Origin: Chamaecyparis obtusa
Taxonomy: Eukaryota; Streptophyta; Pinopsida; Cupressales; Cupressaceae
Direction: 5' to 3'
Assembly: GCA_027943335.1 (NCBI GenBank)
Contig: BSBK01002075.1
Coordinates: 4,973,001-5,037,000 of the forward strand
DNA length: 64,000 nucleotides
Under the pieces are notes generated by a model. That model saw only the letters and a list, made by a program, of their open reading frames with translations. It was not told the DNA's origin and ran no database searches. Made by a program: the position numbers and the translations under genes. Shown here piece by piece: positions 31,524 to 42,985 of the stretch. Position 1 is the stretch's first letter. Each line of letters starts with the position of its first letter.

Positions 31524-34500
31524 TCAGTCTAGAAGACCAACTGAAGCTGAACATGAGTTCAACTTCTCCCTTGTTACTACCTTTGTAAACATATCTGCTG
31601 GATTATCATCAGTATGAATCTTTTCCAGCCTTAACTGTCCATCATCCAAAACTGATCGAATGAAATGGTACCGCAACTATATGTGTTTTGTCTTTGAGTG
31701 CAAAGAAGAATTCTTTGCAAGATGAATGGCACTTTGGCTATCTGTATGTAGAAAATTATCCTTTTGTGGATGTCCCAATTCTTCCATGAAGAATTGAAGC
31801 CATATCATCTCCTTGGCTGCCTCTGTAGCAGCAACATACTCTGCCTCTGTAGTGGATAAAGCAACCACCTTTTGTAGTCAAGAAATCCAACTCACTACTG
31901 TCCCACCAACAGTAAATATATAACCTGTAGTACTCCGCCTGCTATCTATATCTCCTGCCAAATCTGAGTCAACATAGCCTTGTACAGTAGTAGTAGAACC
32001 CCCAAAGTGTAAACACTTACTGGATGTGCCTCTCAAATATCTGAGAATCCATTTGACTACATTCCAATGCTCAAGACCAGGGTTACTCATATAATGGCTA
32101 ACGACTCCCACTGCGTGTGCAATATCTGGCCTAGTACATACCATAGCATACATTAAGCTCCCTACAGATGAAGCATAAGGTACATTAGACATTTTAGTCT
32201 CTTCTTCTAGTGTCTTGGGACACATATCCTTAGTCAATTTCGAATGACCAGGCAAAGGTGTGCTGACAGCTTTGGCATTTTCCATAGAGAAACGTTGCAA
32301 CACCTTCTCAATATAATCAGCCTGAGATAGAGACAATTTCTTATTTTTCCTATCTCTACAAATTTTCATACCAAGGATTTGTTTTGCTGCCCCCAAATCC
32401 TTCATAGCAAAAGATTTTGCTAACTGTTGTTTCAACCCCTTAATGTGATTCATGTTAGACCCAGCTACAAGCATATCATCAACATATAAACATAAAATAA
32501 TGTAGCTGTCATCATCCAACCTCTTAAAATAAACACAATGGTCAGAATGACACCGACTATATCCATGCCCATTCATAAAAGTGTCAAATTTAATATACCA
32601 TTGCCGAGGTGCTTGCTTCAAGCCATATAAACTTTTCTGCAATCTGCACACCAAATTCTCCTTACCCTGGACCTCAAATCCTTGTGGCTGAACCATATAT
32701 ATTTCTTCATCCAAATCACCATGAAGAAAATCTATTTTAACATCAAGCTGCTCTAAATGCAAATCTTCAGTAGCCACAATACTTAAAACAGTACGAATAG
32801 AAGTCATTTTAACAACTGGAGAAAATATCTCATCAAAATCAATACCATGTTTCTGTGCAAATCCTTTTACGACTAATCTGGCTTTAAATCTTTTCATACC
32901 TCCATCCTCTTCTTTTATCCTGTAAACCCATTTATTCTGTAAAGCCCTTTTACCTGCAGGTAACTTACATAAATCCCATGTCTGATTTTTCAGCAAAGAG
33001 TCCATTTCATCTATCATTGCAGACTCCCACTGAAGCTTTGTATCCACCTGCATAGCTTCATTATAACATTCAGGTTCATCAGCATCTATTAACAAAATAG
33101 AATACAAAGATGGAGAAAATCTTTCTGGAGGTCTACTTAGCCTTGTTGACCGTCTAACACTCACTGGGGTGTGTGGTATTTGTTGTTGCTATTGTTGCGG
33201 AGCATAAGGAACTACTGGAACATGAACTTGTGGAGTATCATCCAGTACTACATAGTCATTTTCTTTCTTCTCATGCTGCAGCAACAGATCTTTGTACAAT
33301 ACTTTCTCATTGAATATGACATCCCTACTTCTTACAATTTTATGATTTTCAAAATCCCAAAGCCTATAACCAAATTCATCAATGCCATACCCAACAAATA
33401 CACATTTCTTTGACTTAGCTTCCAGCTTGGTTCTATTTTCAGAATCTATAAGTGCAAAAGCTTCACAACCAAAGGTTTTGAGAAAAGAATAACTCACCTT
33501 CTTACCACTCCATGCTTCCTCTGGAATACCACAGTCCAAAGGAGTAGAGGGGCCTCTATTGATTAAATAAACGGCAGTGTTCACTGCCTCTACCCACATA
33601 TTTTTGGGCAGCCTAGCATGCAACCTCATACTCCTTGCACGCTCCATTATTGTCCTATTCATGCATTCAGCCACTCCATTTTCTTGTGGAGTCCTTGGTA
33701 CAGTTTTCTGCCTACGAATACCATTAGAGGAACAATATTCTTCAAATTCTGTGCTACAATACTCACCACCATTATCAGATCTGAGACATTTTAACTTTTT
33801 ACCAGTCTCATTCTCAACCAAGCATTTCCATTTCTTAAAAGTTTGAAATACATCAGATTTCTGTCTAAGGAAATAAATCCATACTTTTCTTGTTGCATCA
33901 TCTATAAATGTAACATAATACAGAGAGCCACCAAGGGAAGATACTTGAGCTGGTCCCCATACATCTGTATGCACAAGCTCTAATCTCTCATTTTTCTTTT
34001 CCTTCCCACTCTTCACAAAACTAACTCTCTTTTGTTTTCCATAAACACAACTTTCACAGAAATCCATATTGACACATTTCAGACCAGGTAAAACTTTCTT
34101 TGAATGAAGTAATTTCATACCTTTTTCACTCATGTGCCCGAGTCTGTTGTGCCACAGTGCTGTGTCAGAATCTACAGCAACAGTTTGATGTTCTTCCTGC
34201 TCAACTGCAGCCACTGTTCCTGAACATTCATTATCTTCTGAAACAATTAAAGTAGAAGGAACAGTATGACCTGTACAAAGATATAAGGTGCCTACTTTCA
34301 CACCTTTTGCTACTACTAAGGAACCTTTTGAAATCTTCCAATTTTTATTATTAAAAGTAACTGTGCAACCCTCATCACCCAGTTGCCCTGCTGAAATTAA
34401 ATTCCTACTCAGCCTTGGAACATGTCTTACCTCTTGTAGTAGCCAATGATTCCCATTCTGCAACTTAATCTTAATTTTTCCCTTTCCAACAATCTGACAG

Positions 34501-35489
34501 GGTTCATTATCTCCCAAATAAACTAGCCCAAAATCCCCTTGGACATAATCAACAAAATAACTTCTATGGGGTGTAGCATGAAATGAAGCCCCAGAATCTA
34601 AAACCCATGAATCATCAATACTTTCTAAGGACAAGAGCAAAGCATCCTCCTCAGATTTGTTACTTACCACATTTGCCTCCTTGTTTCCATCATTTTTGTC
34701 TCCTTGATCTTTCTTCCGAGACCAACAATCTTTCTTCTTATGACCTGATTTTCCACAGTACCAGCAATCATTTGGCCCTTTAGATTCGGACCTCTTTCCC
34801 TTTGATTTTCCTCTTGATTTTCCACGATTTCCAGAGTTGTTTCCTCTATCTCTCGTTCTGCCTCTGCTTTCTGTGTTCAATACACTACCCGATGTGGATG
34901 CCCCTGAGCTTTTCCTACGAATTTCCTCACTCAATATAACACCAATAACATCATCATACTTTAGGGTATTAGAACCAGAAATAGAATTACTAACAGCCAT
35001 TACCAAGCCATTCCGGCTTTCTGGCAAAGAACACAAAATCAAGAGAGCCCTAACCTCTTCATCAAAAGTAATTTTAACTGAGGTTAATTGACTTGTAACT
35101 GTATTAAACTCATTTAAATGGTCTGTAACTGATCCACCTTCTACCATTTTCATATTAAATAAACGCTTCATAAGAAATACCTTGTTTGAAGCTGAAGGCT
35201 TTTCATACAACTTCGCTAGGGTTTCCATCAGATCTTTAGCTGTCTTTGCTTCAGTAATATTGAATGCCACCGATTGTGCCAGGCATAGACGAATACTCCC
35301 CAGTGCCTTCCTATCCAAAATATCCCAATCCTCCTGAGACATTGATTGCTCTTTCTTGGCTACTCCCTCTAGTGGCCACCATAGATCCTTCTGATAGAGA
35401 TAATCCTCCATTTGCATCTTCCATAACTGAAAGTTCTGCCCATTAAACTTATCGACCTTCAGCCTACCCTCGTCTACCATTTCTCCCAC
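31524..35489 (-). pseudogene. Ty1/copia gag-pol polyprotein with three in-frame stops
   Basis: One minus-strand frame of 1322 codons ending at 31524 has no frameshift and is broken only by TAG at 33191-33189, TGA at 31880-31878 and TAG at 31679-31677. Domains in order: UBN2-type gag (FNGQNFQLWKMQMEDYLYQK), zinc knuckle CWYCGKSGHKKKDC, protease WVLDSGASFHATPH, GAG-pre-integrase (LWHNRLGHMSEKGM), integrase core (HTDVWGPAQ, FIDDATRKVW, RSDNGGEYCS, PQENGVAE), RT (NKWVYRIKEED, FKARLVVKGFAQ, CLYVDDMLVAG) and RNase H (YVDSDLAGD, STTEAEYVAA, HTDSQSAIHLAKN). Each stop fits a C-to-T change from CAG or CGA. The copy is otherwise complete and relatively young. Confidence 0.93.
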
Positions 35490-35564
35490 TTAATCGAGAG
35501 ACTCTCCCACTAACTCGTGAGACCTGCTTCAGAGAATAGATGAAAGAATGAATGAAATAACCTC

Positions 35565-35576
35565 GCTCTGATACCA
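35565..35576 (-). promoter_or_regulatory. Copia primer-binding site
   Basis: The minus strand reads TGGTATCAGAGC two bases after the 5' LTR, the initiator-Met tRNA type. Confidence 0.85.
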
Positions 35577-35578
35577 CT

Positions 35579-36033
35579 TGTTAGGATTAACAAGGCAGAA
35601 ATAACAATTATGTGCAAATATAACTAATATCAGAAAATAATAAACCACACAGAATAGAACACAAGACACACAGATTTAACATGGTTCACCCAATCCCTGG
35701 GCTACGTCCACCAACAACGAGTCCAATATTATTATTATCCAGTGATTACAACCTGATTACAATCTGTAATCCCTTACAGCCCAATTCTGCCGCAAGTACT
35801 AAAATCATACATAATGAAAATCCCTAACCCTAAGCCATATTATACAATATTTTTCTGCTTTAGGGTTAGAATGAGTTATAAGTAGTCGGCCCAAATAACC
35901 GAAAAAGCTGCCGCCCCCAAACCCCCGCTTGGGGCCCGGCCCAGCCCGGCCCCGAACCCCCGCGAGGTCGGGAGGAAAAGTGTACAGTACTTTCCTGGAT
36001 AGTACTTTCCTGATTAGTCACCACAAGCTAACA
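35579..36033 (-). repeat. 5' LTR of the copia element
   Basis: 455 bp, same ends as the 3' LTR, including the GC-rich island (about 35912-35972). Confidence 0.92.
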
Positions 36034-36038
36034 CTTCA

Positions 36039-36640
36039 ATACTCTCCATTTTCACCAAACCAATTTCTTCTTGGATAAAAGTCCTTAACCCATTCAGGTA
36101 TCTTGAAATTCTTTCCACCTCATCTTCAATATGTCTAGATCTGCTATCCAATCTGTAAAATTCCTCAGTGTAATCTTTCACCAAGCTATCCTTCTGTTTC
36201 AAACCTTGCATTCTCCTAATTAGGTTAATCTAATAGTCACAAGGTAGAAATTTGCCTTTCAATTTGTTCACCATCTTATTCCATACCTTAATTTTATCTT
36301 TACCTTTCTTATTTCTATCTAGTTGCAAATGCTCCCACCATAAGGATGCATGACCTTTCAACTTTGTGCTTGCAATTTTCACTTTCTTTTCCTCTAATAT
36401 GTTCTCATATTCAAAGTATTTCTCCATATTGTTTATCTAGTATATCAACTCATCCAAATCAAACTAGTCAACGCCTTCAGGAATCTTTCCTCTCCTTGAT
36501 CCATCACAGGTGCACGTGTGACTTCTTCTTGCATTTCTTTAGCTTCATCATCATTAACATCCTCAAGATGTCTTGCTCGGTGTTGGGCTGTCTCAACAAC
36601 TTCTAATCTAGCAACAATTTTCCTTAGCATATCAGCTAAG
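36039..36640 (-). pseudogene. Gypsy gag N-terminal and middle part (copy 1)
   Basis: Minus-strand frames read MEKYFEYENILEEKKVKIA, LKGHASLWWEHLQLDRNKKG, KDSLVKDYTEEFYRLDSRSR and ISRYLNGLRTFIQEEIGLV, the usual gypsy gag landmarks. A stop and frame changes separate the blocks at about 36228 and 36440. The matching copy 2 block is at 51428-52060. Confidence 0.8.
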
Positions 36641-36783
36641 TCTGGATCTGCATCTTACCTCCCTTGAACCATCTTGAAACCCTCTACAATTGTAGGTCAG
36701 ATCACAATCTACCACCCTACAACAATATCATTACTGGGGCTTACAAAAAGGAACTTTCAGATCAACCTCTCTCTGATACCACC

Positions 36784-37478
36784 TAACACAAGGGATGATG
36801 GATGATGGGGCCTAAGGAACTCTCAAACACCAATCCCACTTGCAGATTAACAAATTGGAAGCAACAACAAAGAGAGGGAGAGAAGGAATGCATATATCTT
36901 TTATTGACTCATTCAAAATTCATACATGTCGGGTTGTAAGGCCTTCCTGGTTAGGGCCAATACCATGAAATTCAATTACAGAACAATCTTCATACATGCA
37001 AGGATCCAAAACTTTAGATTCTATCTCCTAAAACTTCTGCCCAATCCTAGAACATCTCTACTTATTTATAGAAGAGGCCACCAAACATGTACGCTCTAAA
37101 AATCCTTAGATCCATCATTGGAGAAAGAAATGATCTAGATTTAGGTCCACACATTTCCTAATGAGCAATCCCAACATTAATATTGATATCAAAATTAACT
37201 GCACATGTTAGCCATCATCAAACAATTAAATTCCACTAGTCGGTGAACTCAGGAACCGAGCAACACTGAACCAACTAGGTAATGAGCACTACTGAACCAA
37301 CACGATAAAGGGAATAACAAAAGGGTAACCAAACTCGCCGGTGACCAATAGGAACACTTCATTGAGAACTCTAAAGTAGTTATCGAGCAAACAAAACAAG
37401 CTACCGAGTAGCCAAACAAACTCCAACATATTTTTGGTTGATCCAGGATTGCCATAAACCTAGGATGCTCCTGCATCA
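36784..37478 (-). repeat. 5' LTR of gypsy copy 1, with primer-binding site at 36770-36783
   Basis: About 695 bp. On the minus strand it starts TGATGCAGGAGCATCCTAGG and ends CATCATCCCTTGTGTTA, followed by AGGTGGTATCAGAG (36783-36770), an initiator-Met tRNA primer-binding site. The sister LTR at 52186-52874 keeps the expected ...TGTCA end. Confidence 0.85.
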
Positions 37479-38843
37479 CAACACATAAATAAGGTAAAAG
37501 CCATATGGTAGGTGAAATCATTTATAATTATGATATATTTTGAAAAAAGTTAGAAGTGACTCTATTCAATAAGGTAAAACCCTTATTTTAACCACAATCA
37601 CCACCATAGAGACACATATAAGATTATTTAGTAGCTAGTGTGCGATAATGTTCCTCAACGATGAAAACCCTTAGCCTATTTTTAATTCCATAGATTAATT
37701 GAGATGTTTGGAAGGGAATACTTAATTGATTAAATCAAGTTATTTTTTAGTTATTATATTTTATAACCAACTTCATTTAATTAATTATTTTACTTAAGTG
37801 ACTTGTTTAGAGTTGAGATACTCAATTAAAAATCAAGAGTCATTTTATAAGAATTAAACACTACTTCTTAAAGATGTTAAAAATATATAAAAGTGTTAAC
37901 AAAAAGGTTATCTTTGATAAGATTTAGTTTTACTTATGTAATTCAGATAATTTGAAGTCCTAAGATAAAAATCCTAAGAAAAAGTGATTGGCAAGAAAGA
38001 TTTCCAAAACCAATTTACATTAGATCCATTCAAAATTCACTTTATCTAATTTGGACAATTTTAAACTGACAAAATTCCTAAAAAAAAAAATTGATTTCTA
38101 AGAAATATTTCATAATCGATTTATAATAGATTCATTCAAAATTCACTTTCCCTGATTTGGACAAATTTGAAACATTAAGACAACATTTTCAAAAAAATTA
38201 ACGAAAAAAAAGATTTCATAACCACTTCACAATAGATTCATTCAAAATTCATTTTGTCTAATTTAAACAATTAAACAATTTAAGATCCTAAGAACAAAAT
38301 CATAAAAATCTTAACCAATTTACAATGGATTCATTCAAAATACAATCTAAGGCATGAAAAGAATGACAAATTAAAATTGCAATTTGATATTTCAATTTCG
38401 GAAATGAAATTGACGACGAAAACTATGGGTGAGCGATATGATTCAAAATTCCTGGTTCATTCTACTGATTGGGTTTTCTCCGCTAGTTGGTAGTGTTCAA
38501 ATAGCAGACCCTAAAGTGGCCACTTAAATATAAAAGGTGTAGGAAAATTTATACGCTGGTTTCGGTTGAAAGGAGAAGATGATGCTGCTTAAAGCTTTTG
38601 CAAGCCTCTGCTAGCCGCAGTGGAGAGTCGTGACGGAATAAAGAAATTCGTGGCACCAAAATCTTCAGGAACTTCCTGTATTTGTGACACTAGCTCAAAC
38701 CCATTTATTAATTTCCAACAGAGAAGGAAAAAAGGGAAGCTCGCGCTGCGAGGAAAATGAAACAGAGCTCAAATGCTAAACACGTAACTTAAACGCTCCA
38801 GATTTAATATGACATTTGGAGCCGGTCAAAGGTCAAAGTTTTA
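37479..38843 (+). repeat. Flanking DNA shared with 52875-54216 (duplication copy 1)
   Basis: The same sequence follows the gypsy LTR in both places, starting near AACATAAATAAGGTAAAAGC and ending near GCCGGTCAAAGGTCAAA. Identity is about 93-95% by eye over the first 950 bp and almost complete over the last 410 bp. Shared flank means the locus was duplicated, not that the element inserted twice. Confidence 0.88.
38430..38843 (+). other. Near-identical 410-bp core of the duplicated flank, with TATA-like box
   Basis: Only one substitution is seen against 53809-54216 (CGCTCCAGA against CGCTCGAGA) although the adjacent DNA differs at several percent. It is GC-richer than its surroundings and includes a TATA-like ACTTAAATATAAAAGGTG near 38520 followed by ATGATGCTGCTTAAAGCTTT, which stays open for only 12 codons. 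No recognisable protein. It could be a promoter plus 5' leader of a lost gene or a converted tract. Confidence 0.5.
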
Positions 38844-38854
38844 ATAATACAAAA

Positions 38855-41020
38855 TGAGTTTAGTGGAACATTTTGCTAGTTTTAAAATAAAGATATTCTT
38901 AATGATATCATATTTTTATAATCTATACAGGTTATTGTAAAATATTTTTTGAGTAGGTTGTGTTAGATTTTTTTCATCGATGTTTCGAATCACACTTGGT
39001 GATCTATCATTAGATGATCAATCTTGGAATCTCTACACCTTTTTAGAAATAATAGGACTGCAATCTTCTATGCAACTTTTATCCTTAGCAGCTGAAATAT
39101 CTTTGATTTAAAGATATTCTTTATATAAGACAACTTCAAAGATTGTTCAATTTTAAATTGTAATAGTTTCTATGATCTACCTATTGTATTTCAAAAGGCT
39201 TTGTTGTTGATCAAAATTACCATGCTTGGACTGGATTGGCTAGAAACCCATTTTGGATGTGCAAGACAATCTATTGATTTGATTTCTACGAATTCACCAC
39301 CCATCGACTATAGTCACCTTAGATAATAGAAAGTTGGTTAGTCGTGACTTAGCATGTGGTGCAAGATGCAAGAGATGGAGCCAAGGACTTCCCCCAGAAT
39401 AGCAGCGTCCTTGTGTTGTTGCTAGGTGCATTAGCATCATTTGGACAGGTTCAAGTTATTCTATTTTTTGAACTTTGTTCTTCTTGTTACAATTCCATTC
39501 TTTTGGACTGGTATTGTTTATGTATTTCTTTTCAAGTTTGTTCAATAAAAAAAATTTGTCAATGATGCATTAATTTGTGAACTACTATGCAAGAGTCAAT
39601 CCATTAAAAAATAGATGAAATTAGAATACATAGAACGAAGTATAATAAAATAAAAACTATTAGCATATTGTCAAACAATTATCAAAAAAAAAAATTCAAA
39701 CCTAATGATCTTTAGCAATTATTTAATATAATGTGAATTGTAACATCTCATTAATGTTTGTAGTTGCTCTACTTGATCTTGAGAAAGGGGAAGAAATGGT
39801 CGAAAAAATGGCAGAATACTTTCTCAGCGGTCTAAATGACATAATTGAATAGCATTTTACTTCTTTTGAAATAAAATGTGTAGAAATGATTAAAGAATAG
39901 TTTCTTAGGGGCCTAGATGACACAATATGATAGTCAATGGCAATCATCATTTCTAGTGCCTTTCTTTGAAATAAAAAGTGTAGAAGGATGAAAGCATTGT
40001 AAGAAAATCAATTTTTGATGTGGTCACTAAAGACATTTTTTGACTCAACACATTAATCTTAAATAGCTTTAATGATAAGATGGGAGCACAATAGTTTATT
40101 TTAACTTTTTAGTTTCATATTAGTAGTTACTATCTTGTATAAATCTTGTGGTCTCATGCTCTACAGAATTTATAACATGGAGATATCAACATTGGAAAGA
40201 GAAATTATAGGATTGTATTCGATCTTATAAATATAAAAGATACGATCCCTACCCATAAATTATATAAAATGTTTGACTAGAAAAATTTAAAATATTTTTA
40301 TTTATTGATTATATATTATGTTATTAAAACCTTAAATATAACTTGTATCAAGTACTAACATTACAAAGATGTACAATTTAACATGAGAATAACTCTAACA
40401 TGAAATTTGAATATAACAAATCATTATATTTAAATTGAATTGAGTTTATTTTAAAAAAATAAAAAAATAATTATGATTATAAATGTAAATGCACAAATTA
40501 AAATAGAACAGCTAGAACCCACATGTATTTTTGAAGTACAATTACATTTATATAAAAATTAAATTATTAATACTACAAAATTATGAATACTTTATTTAAA
40601 TATATTTGATTAATAATCAATCAATTAATATTAATTTTACTATCTTATTAGATTAAACAATGATTTTTATTTATTTTTGAGTAATCTAAAGATACATAAA
40701 GTCCACATAAATAACGTTCAAAGATGCCATCGCTTTGAAGTCCTCTCTTGCAAAATAGCGAAATTTTTCTTCATACCGCCTTGAACCCCATGTCTTAAAA
40801 AGCAGTGCAGGAAAACTAAAGAAGTACAACTTTAATTTGTCCTACCAAAACACGTCATTAATGACAACCCTATACGAATAGTGTACTCCTGCTGGGTAAA
40901 AGTAGAAAAAGTAAATGGAAAATTTTCATGGTGGAGACCATGACCTCTGACATGGAAGAACAAACAAAACTCAAAAGGCACCATTAAAATATATATATAT
41001 TCAAAACATATTAGGGATAT
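38855..41020 (+). repeat. 2.2-kb repeat, copy A1 (second copy at 60078-62262)
   Basis: It starts near AAATGAGTTTAGTG and ends near AACATATTAGGGAT, colinear with 60078-62262 with scattered substitutions and small indels (around 4% by eye). The longest frames are 60-75 codons with no known motif. No target duplication or inverted ends could be defined, so the class is unknown. Confidence 0.85.
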
Positions 41021-41407
41021 CATTGGAATCATGATTGAAACTCCTAAAACACACAAAACACCTAATCACACCTATCACCTATAGACTTAAATCCAAGTGG
41101 ACTAAGGCATCCCAAGGTTTATAGGTGTACCTTAGGGATCCTTGACCACACAAGTTGGATCAAAAAATAAGAAGGATAATCTTCCCTTTATTACAAAGAA
41201 AAAACATGAGGAACATCCTAGATGTTTCCCTGGGTGCCCTGTACCATACTCCTCAAGACAAAAAGAACTCAAGTCCCTTGAGTTTGGATATCTTCTAGTT
41301 TGAATCCAACCTTTTGAATAGATTCAGGGGTCATCCAAGTGGCATCTTCCAGGGGATGATGTTTCCATTTGACTAATAATTCATAGAATATAGTCCTCCT
41401 TATTTTT
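41021..41407. other. Non-coding stretch left of the second gypsy lineage
   Basis: No gene is seen. Given its position downstream of the minus-strand integrase at 41408-42985, it may be that element's 3' untranslated or LTR sequence, but no LTR ends are visible. Confidence 0.3.
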
Positions 41408-42985
41408 TTATTTTCTTACCCTCTTGTCTAGGATGCACTCAATCTTCAGAATGGATGGTGAGGGTAAGTATTTCACCTCCTTGTATTGTTGAAGATTATC
41501 TTGATAACCTGCAACACAAAAATAACTAACATGACCTTTATATGCATATAAGTTGGCCGCATTGAAGATAGGAGATAAACCAATAGGAGAAGGCAATTCA
41601 ATCTTGTGACAATTGTTTCCATACTTCTTTAGGATCTTGAAAGGACCAAATTTCTTCATCATAAGCTTGATGTACTTCTCCTTAGGTAGTCTTTCTTTCT
41701 TGATATGAATCATCACCATATCTCCCACCTTAAACTGCAAATCTCTTCTGTTCTTATCTGCATGTTGTTTGTACTTATCAGAAGTGTGTTGTAACTTTGT
41801 TTTGACTTGCTCATGGATATCCTTTATAACCGCAACAAAGTATTCAGCCAAGACACTTCTTTTATCCATATCCTTAACATCTTTGAGTTCTAATACACCC
41901 CTAGGGTGAACTCTATACACAATTTGAAAAGGAGTCAAACCAATGCTCCTATTAATAGAGCCATTATAGGAAAAATCTTTTTGGGTCAAAATAGAATCCC
42001 AAGTAGCCCCTATTACAAGTAGCAGTTGCCATTTCACCAAAAGATTGACTTGTTAATGCTCGATACAACCACTAGAATTATAGAAGACACAAGAGGCAGT
42101 TAAGCCATGTCACAAATCCCAAGGGGAGCGCTAACCATTTTTCCAACAATATCCCCCTTAGCATTACCCAAGGGGATTCAAACCTGTGACCAAGCTCTGA
42201 TACCACTTGTTACAAGTAGGAATTGTCTTTGCACCAAAAGATCAACCTGTTAATGCTCGATACAACCACTAGACTTATAGAAGACACAAGAGGTGGTTAG
42301 GCCATGTCATGAATCCCAAGGGGAGCACTCACCATTTTTCCAAAAACCCTATACTCTTGGGTTAGGCATCTCAACAAGTTACTAAGTGATCTATTTATAA
42401 CTTCAGTCTGACCATTAGACTATGGGTGATATGTAGAGGACAAAGATACATTTGTTCCAAGATTTCTCCATAGTGTTCTCCAAAAGTGACCCAAAAACTT
42501 AGGATCTCTATCAAACATAATTTACATGGGAAATCCATGAATTCTAACTACTTCCTTTAAGAATAGACCTTCTATATGGGAGGCATCATGGATGGTTTTG
42601 CATGGTATAAAGTGCACTATTTTGGAAAATCTGTCTACTACCACAAAAACACTATCAAATCCAACTTTTGTTCTAGGTAGACCTAAGAAAAAATCCATAC
42701 TCACCGAGTCCCAAGGATTTGAAGGAGTAGGTAATGGAGTATATAAACCTACATTGGATTGTGACCTTTTTTTGACACACAAAATAACTCTCCACAAATT
42801 TTTTGACATCAGACTCCAACTTGGGCCAATGGTAGAATCTCCTTACAAGTTCAAGTGTTTTATCCATACCAAAGTGTCCTACCGAGTTTCCATAGTGCTT
42901 TTCCTTGATGATGTTCTCCCTTATGGATCCCTTTGGTACTGCACACAAATGCAAACATTCTCTGATCAAACATTTCTACAACAAA
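41408..42985 (-). pseudogene. Integrase of a second Ty3/gypsy lineage
   Basis: The minus strand shows, right to left: an H2C2 zinc-binding part ([20 protein letters not shown]), the core start ([20 protein letters not shown]), the middle (RDPKFLGHFWRTLW and SNGQTEVINRSLSNLLRCL, with TAG at 42422-42420 where HPQ is usual), then the C-terminal part (LTPFQIVYRVHPRGVLEL, FKVGDMVMIHIKKERLPKEK, FGPFKILKKYGNNCHKIELP). The frame is split by a TRIM-like insert at about 42013-42350. It differs clearly in sequence from the integrase of gypsy copy 1. Near 42960-42985 it joins the RT/protease part of gypsy copy 2 at a shared GGTACTGCACA, so a deletion or recombination fused two elements. Confidence 0.8.
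42013..42350 (-). mobile_element. TRIM-like mini LTR element
   Basis: Two direct repeats of about 140 bp (about 42013-42160 and 42209-42350; shared words ATGCTCGATACAACCACTAGA and ATAGAAGACACAAGAGG) flank a roughly 50-bp centre. On the minus strand the centre begins AGTGGTATCAGAGCTTGG next to the right repeat, a primer-binding site. No coding capacity. CCCTA occurs on both sides and is a possible 5-bp duplication, but the exact ends are uncertain. Confidence 0.6.

Larger units (their letters stand above)
30931..36033 (-). mobile_element. Ty1/copia element, nearly intact, TSD CTTCA
   Basis: Two LTRs (30931-31381 and 35579-36033), primer-binding site TGGTATCAGAGC (35576-35565), polypurine tract AAGTGGGAGAT next to 31381, and a single 1322-codon gag-pol frame with three stops. 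The target duplication is CTTCA (30926-30930 and 36034-36038). The sister gypsy copy at 51425-51440 reads CTTCTTCAATACTCTCC without interruption, which is the empty site. Confidence 0.93.
23570..37478 (-). mobile_element. Ty3/gypsy element, copy 1, with two nested insertions
   Basis: Read right to left: LTR (36784-37478), primer-binding site (36770-36783), gag (36640 to 36039, then 30925 to 30564), protease (26895-26480), RT and RNase H (26300-25018), integrase (24993-23770). The element is split by an LTR element at 26900-30558 and a copia at 30931-36033. The 3' LTR is missing, so the left end is truncated near 23.6 kb. Many stops and frameshifts show it is dead. The right half and its flank are duplicated at 42986-54216. 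Confidence 0.85.

Noticed and set aside
36784..37478. Two independent gypsy insertions at 36.8-37.5 and 52.2-52.9 kb
   Set aside because: The DNA beyond the LTR is the same in both places for 1.35 kb, so duplication of the locus is the better explanation.
42180..42215. tRNA gene suggested by GGTTTGAATCCC next to TGGTATCAGAGC
   Set aside because: No cloverleaf can be completed; the position between two direct repeats fits a primer-binding site of a TRIM-like element.
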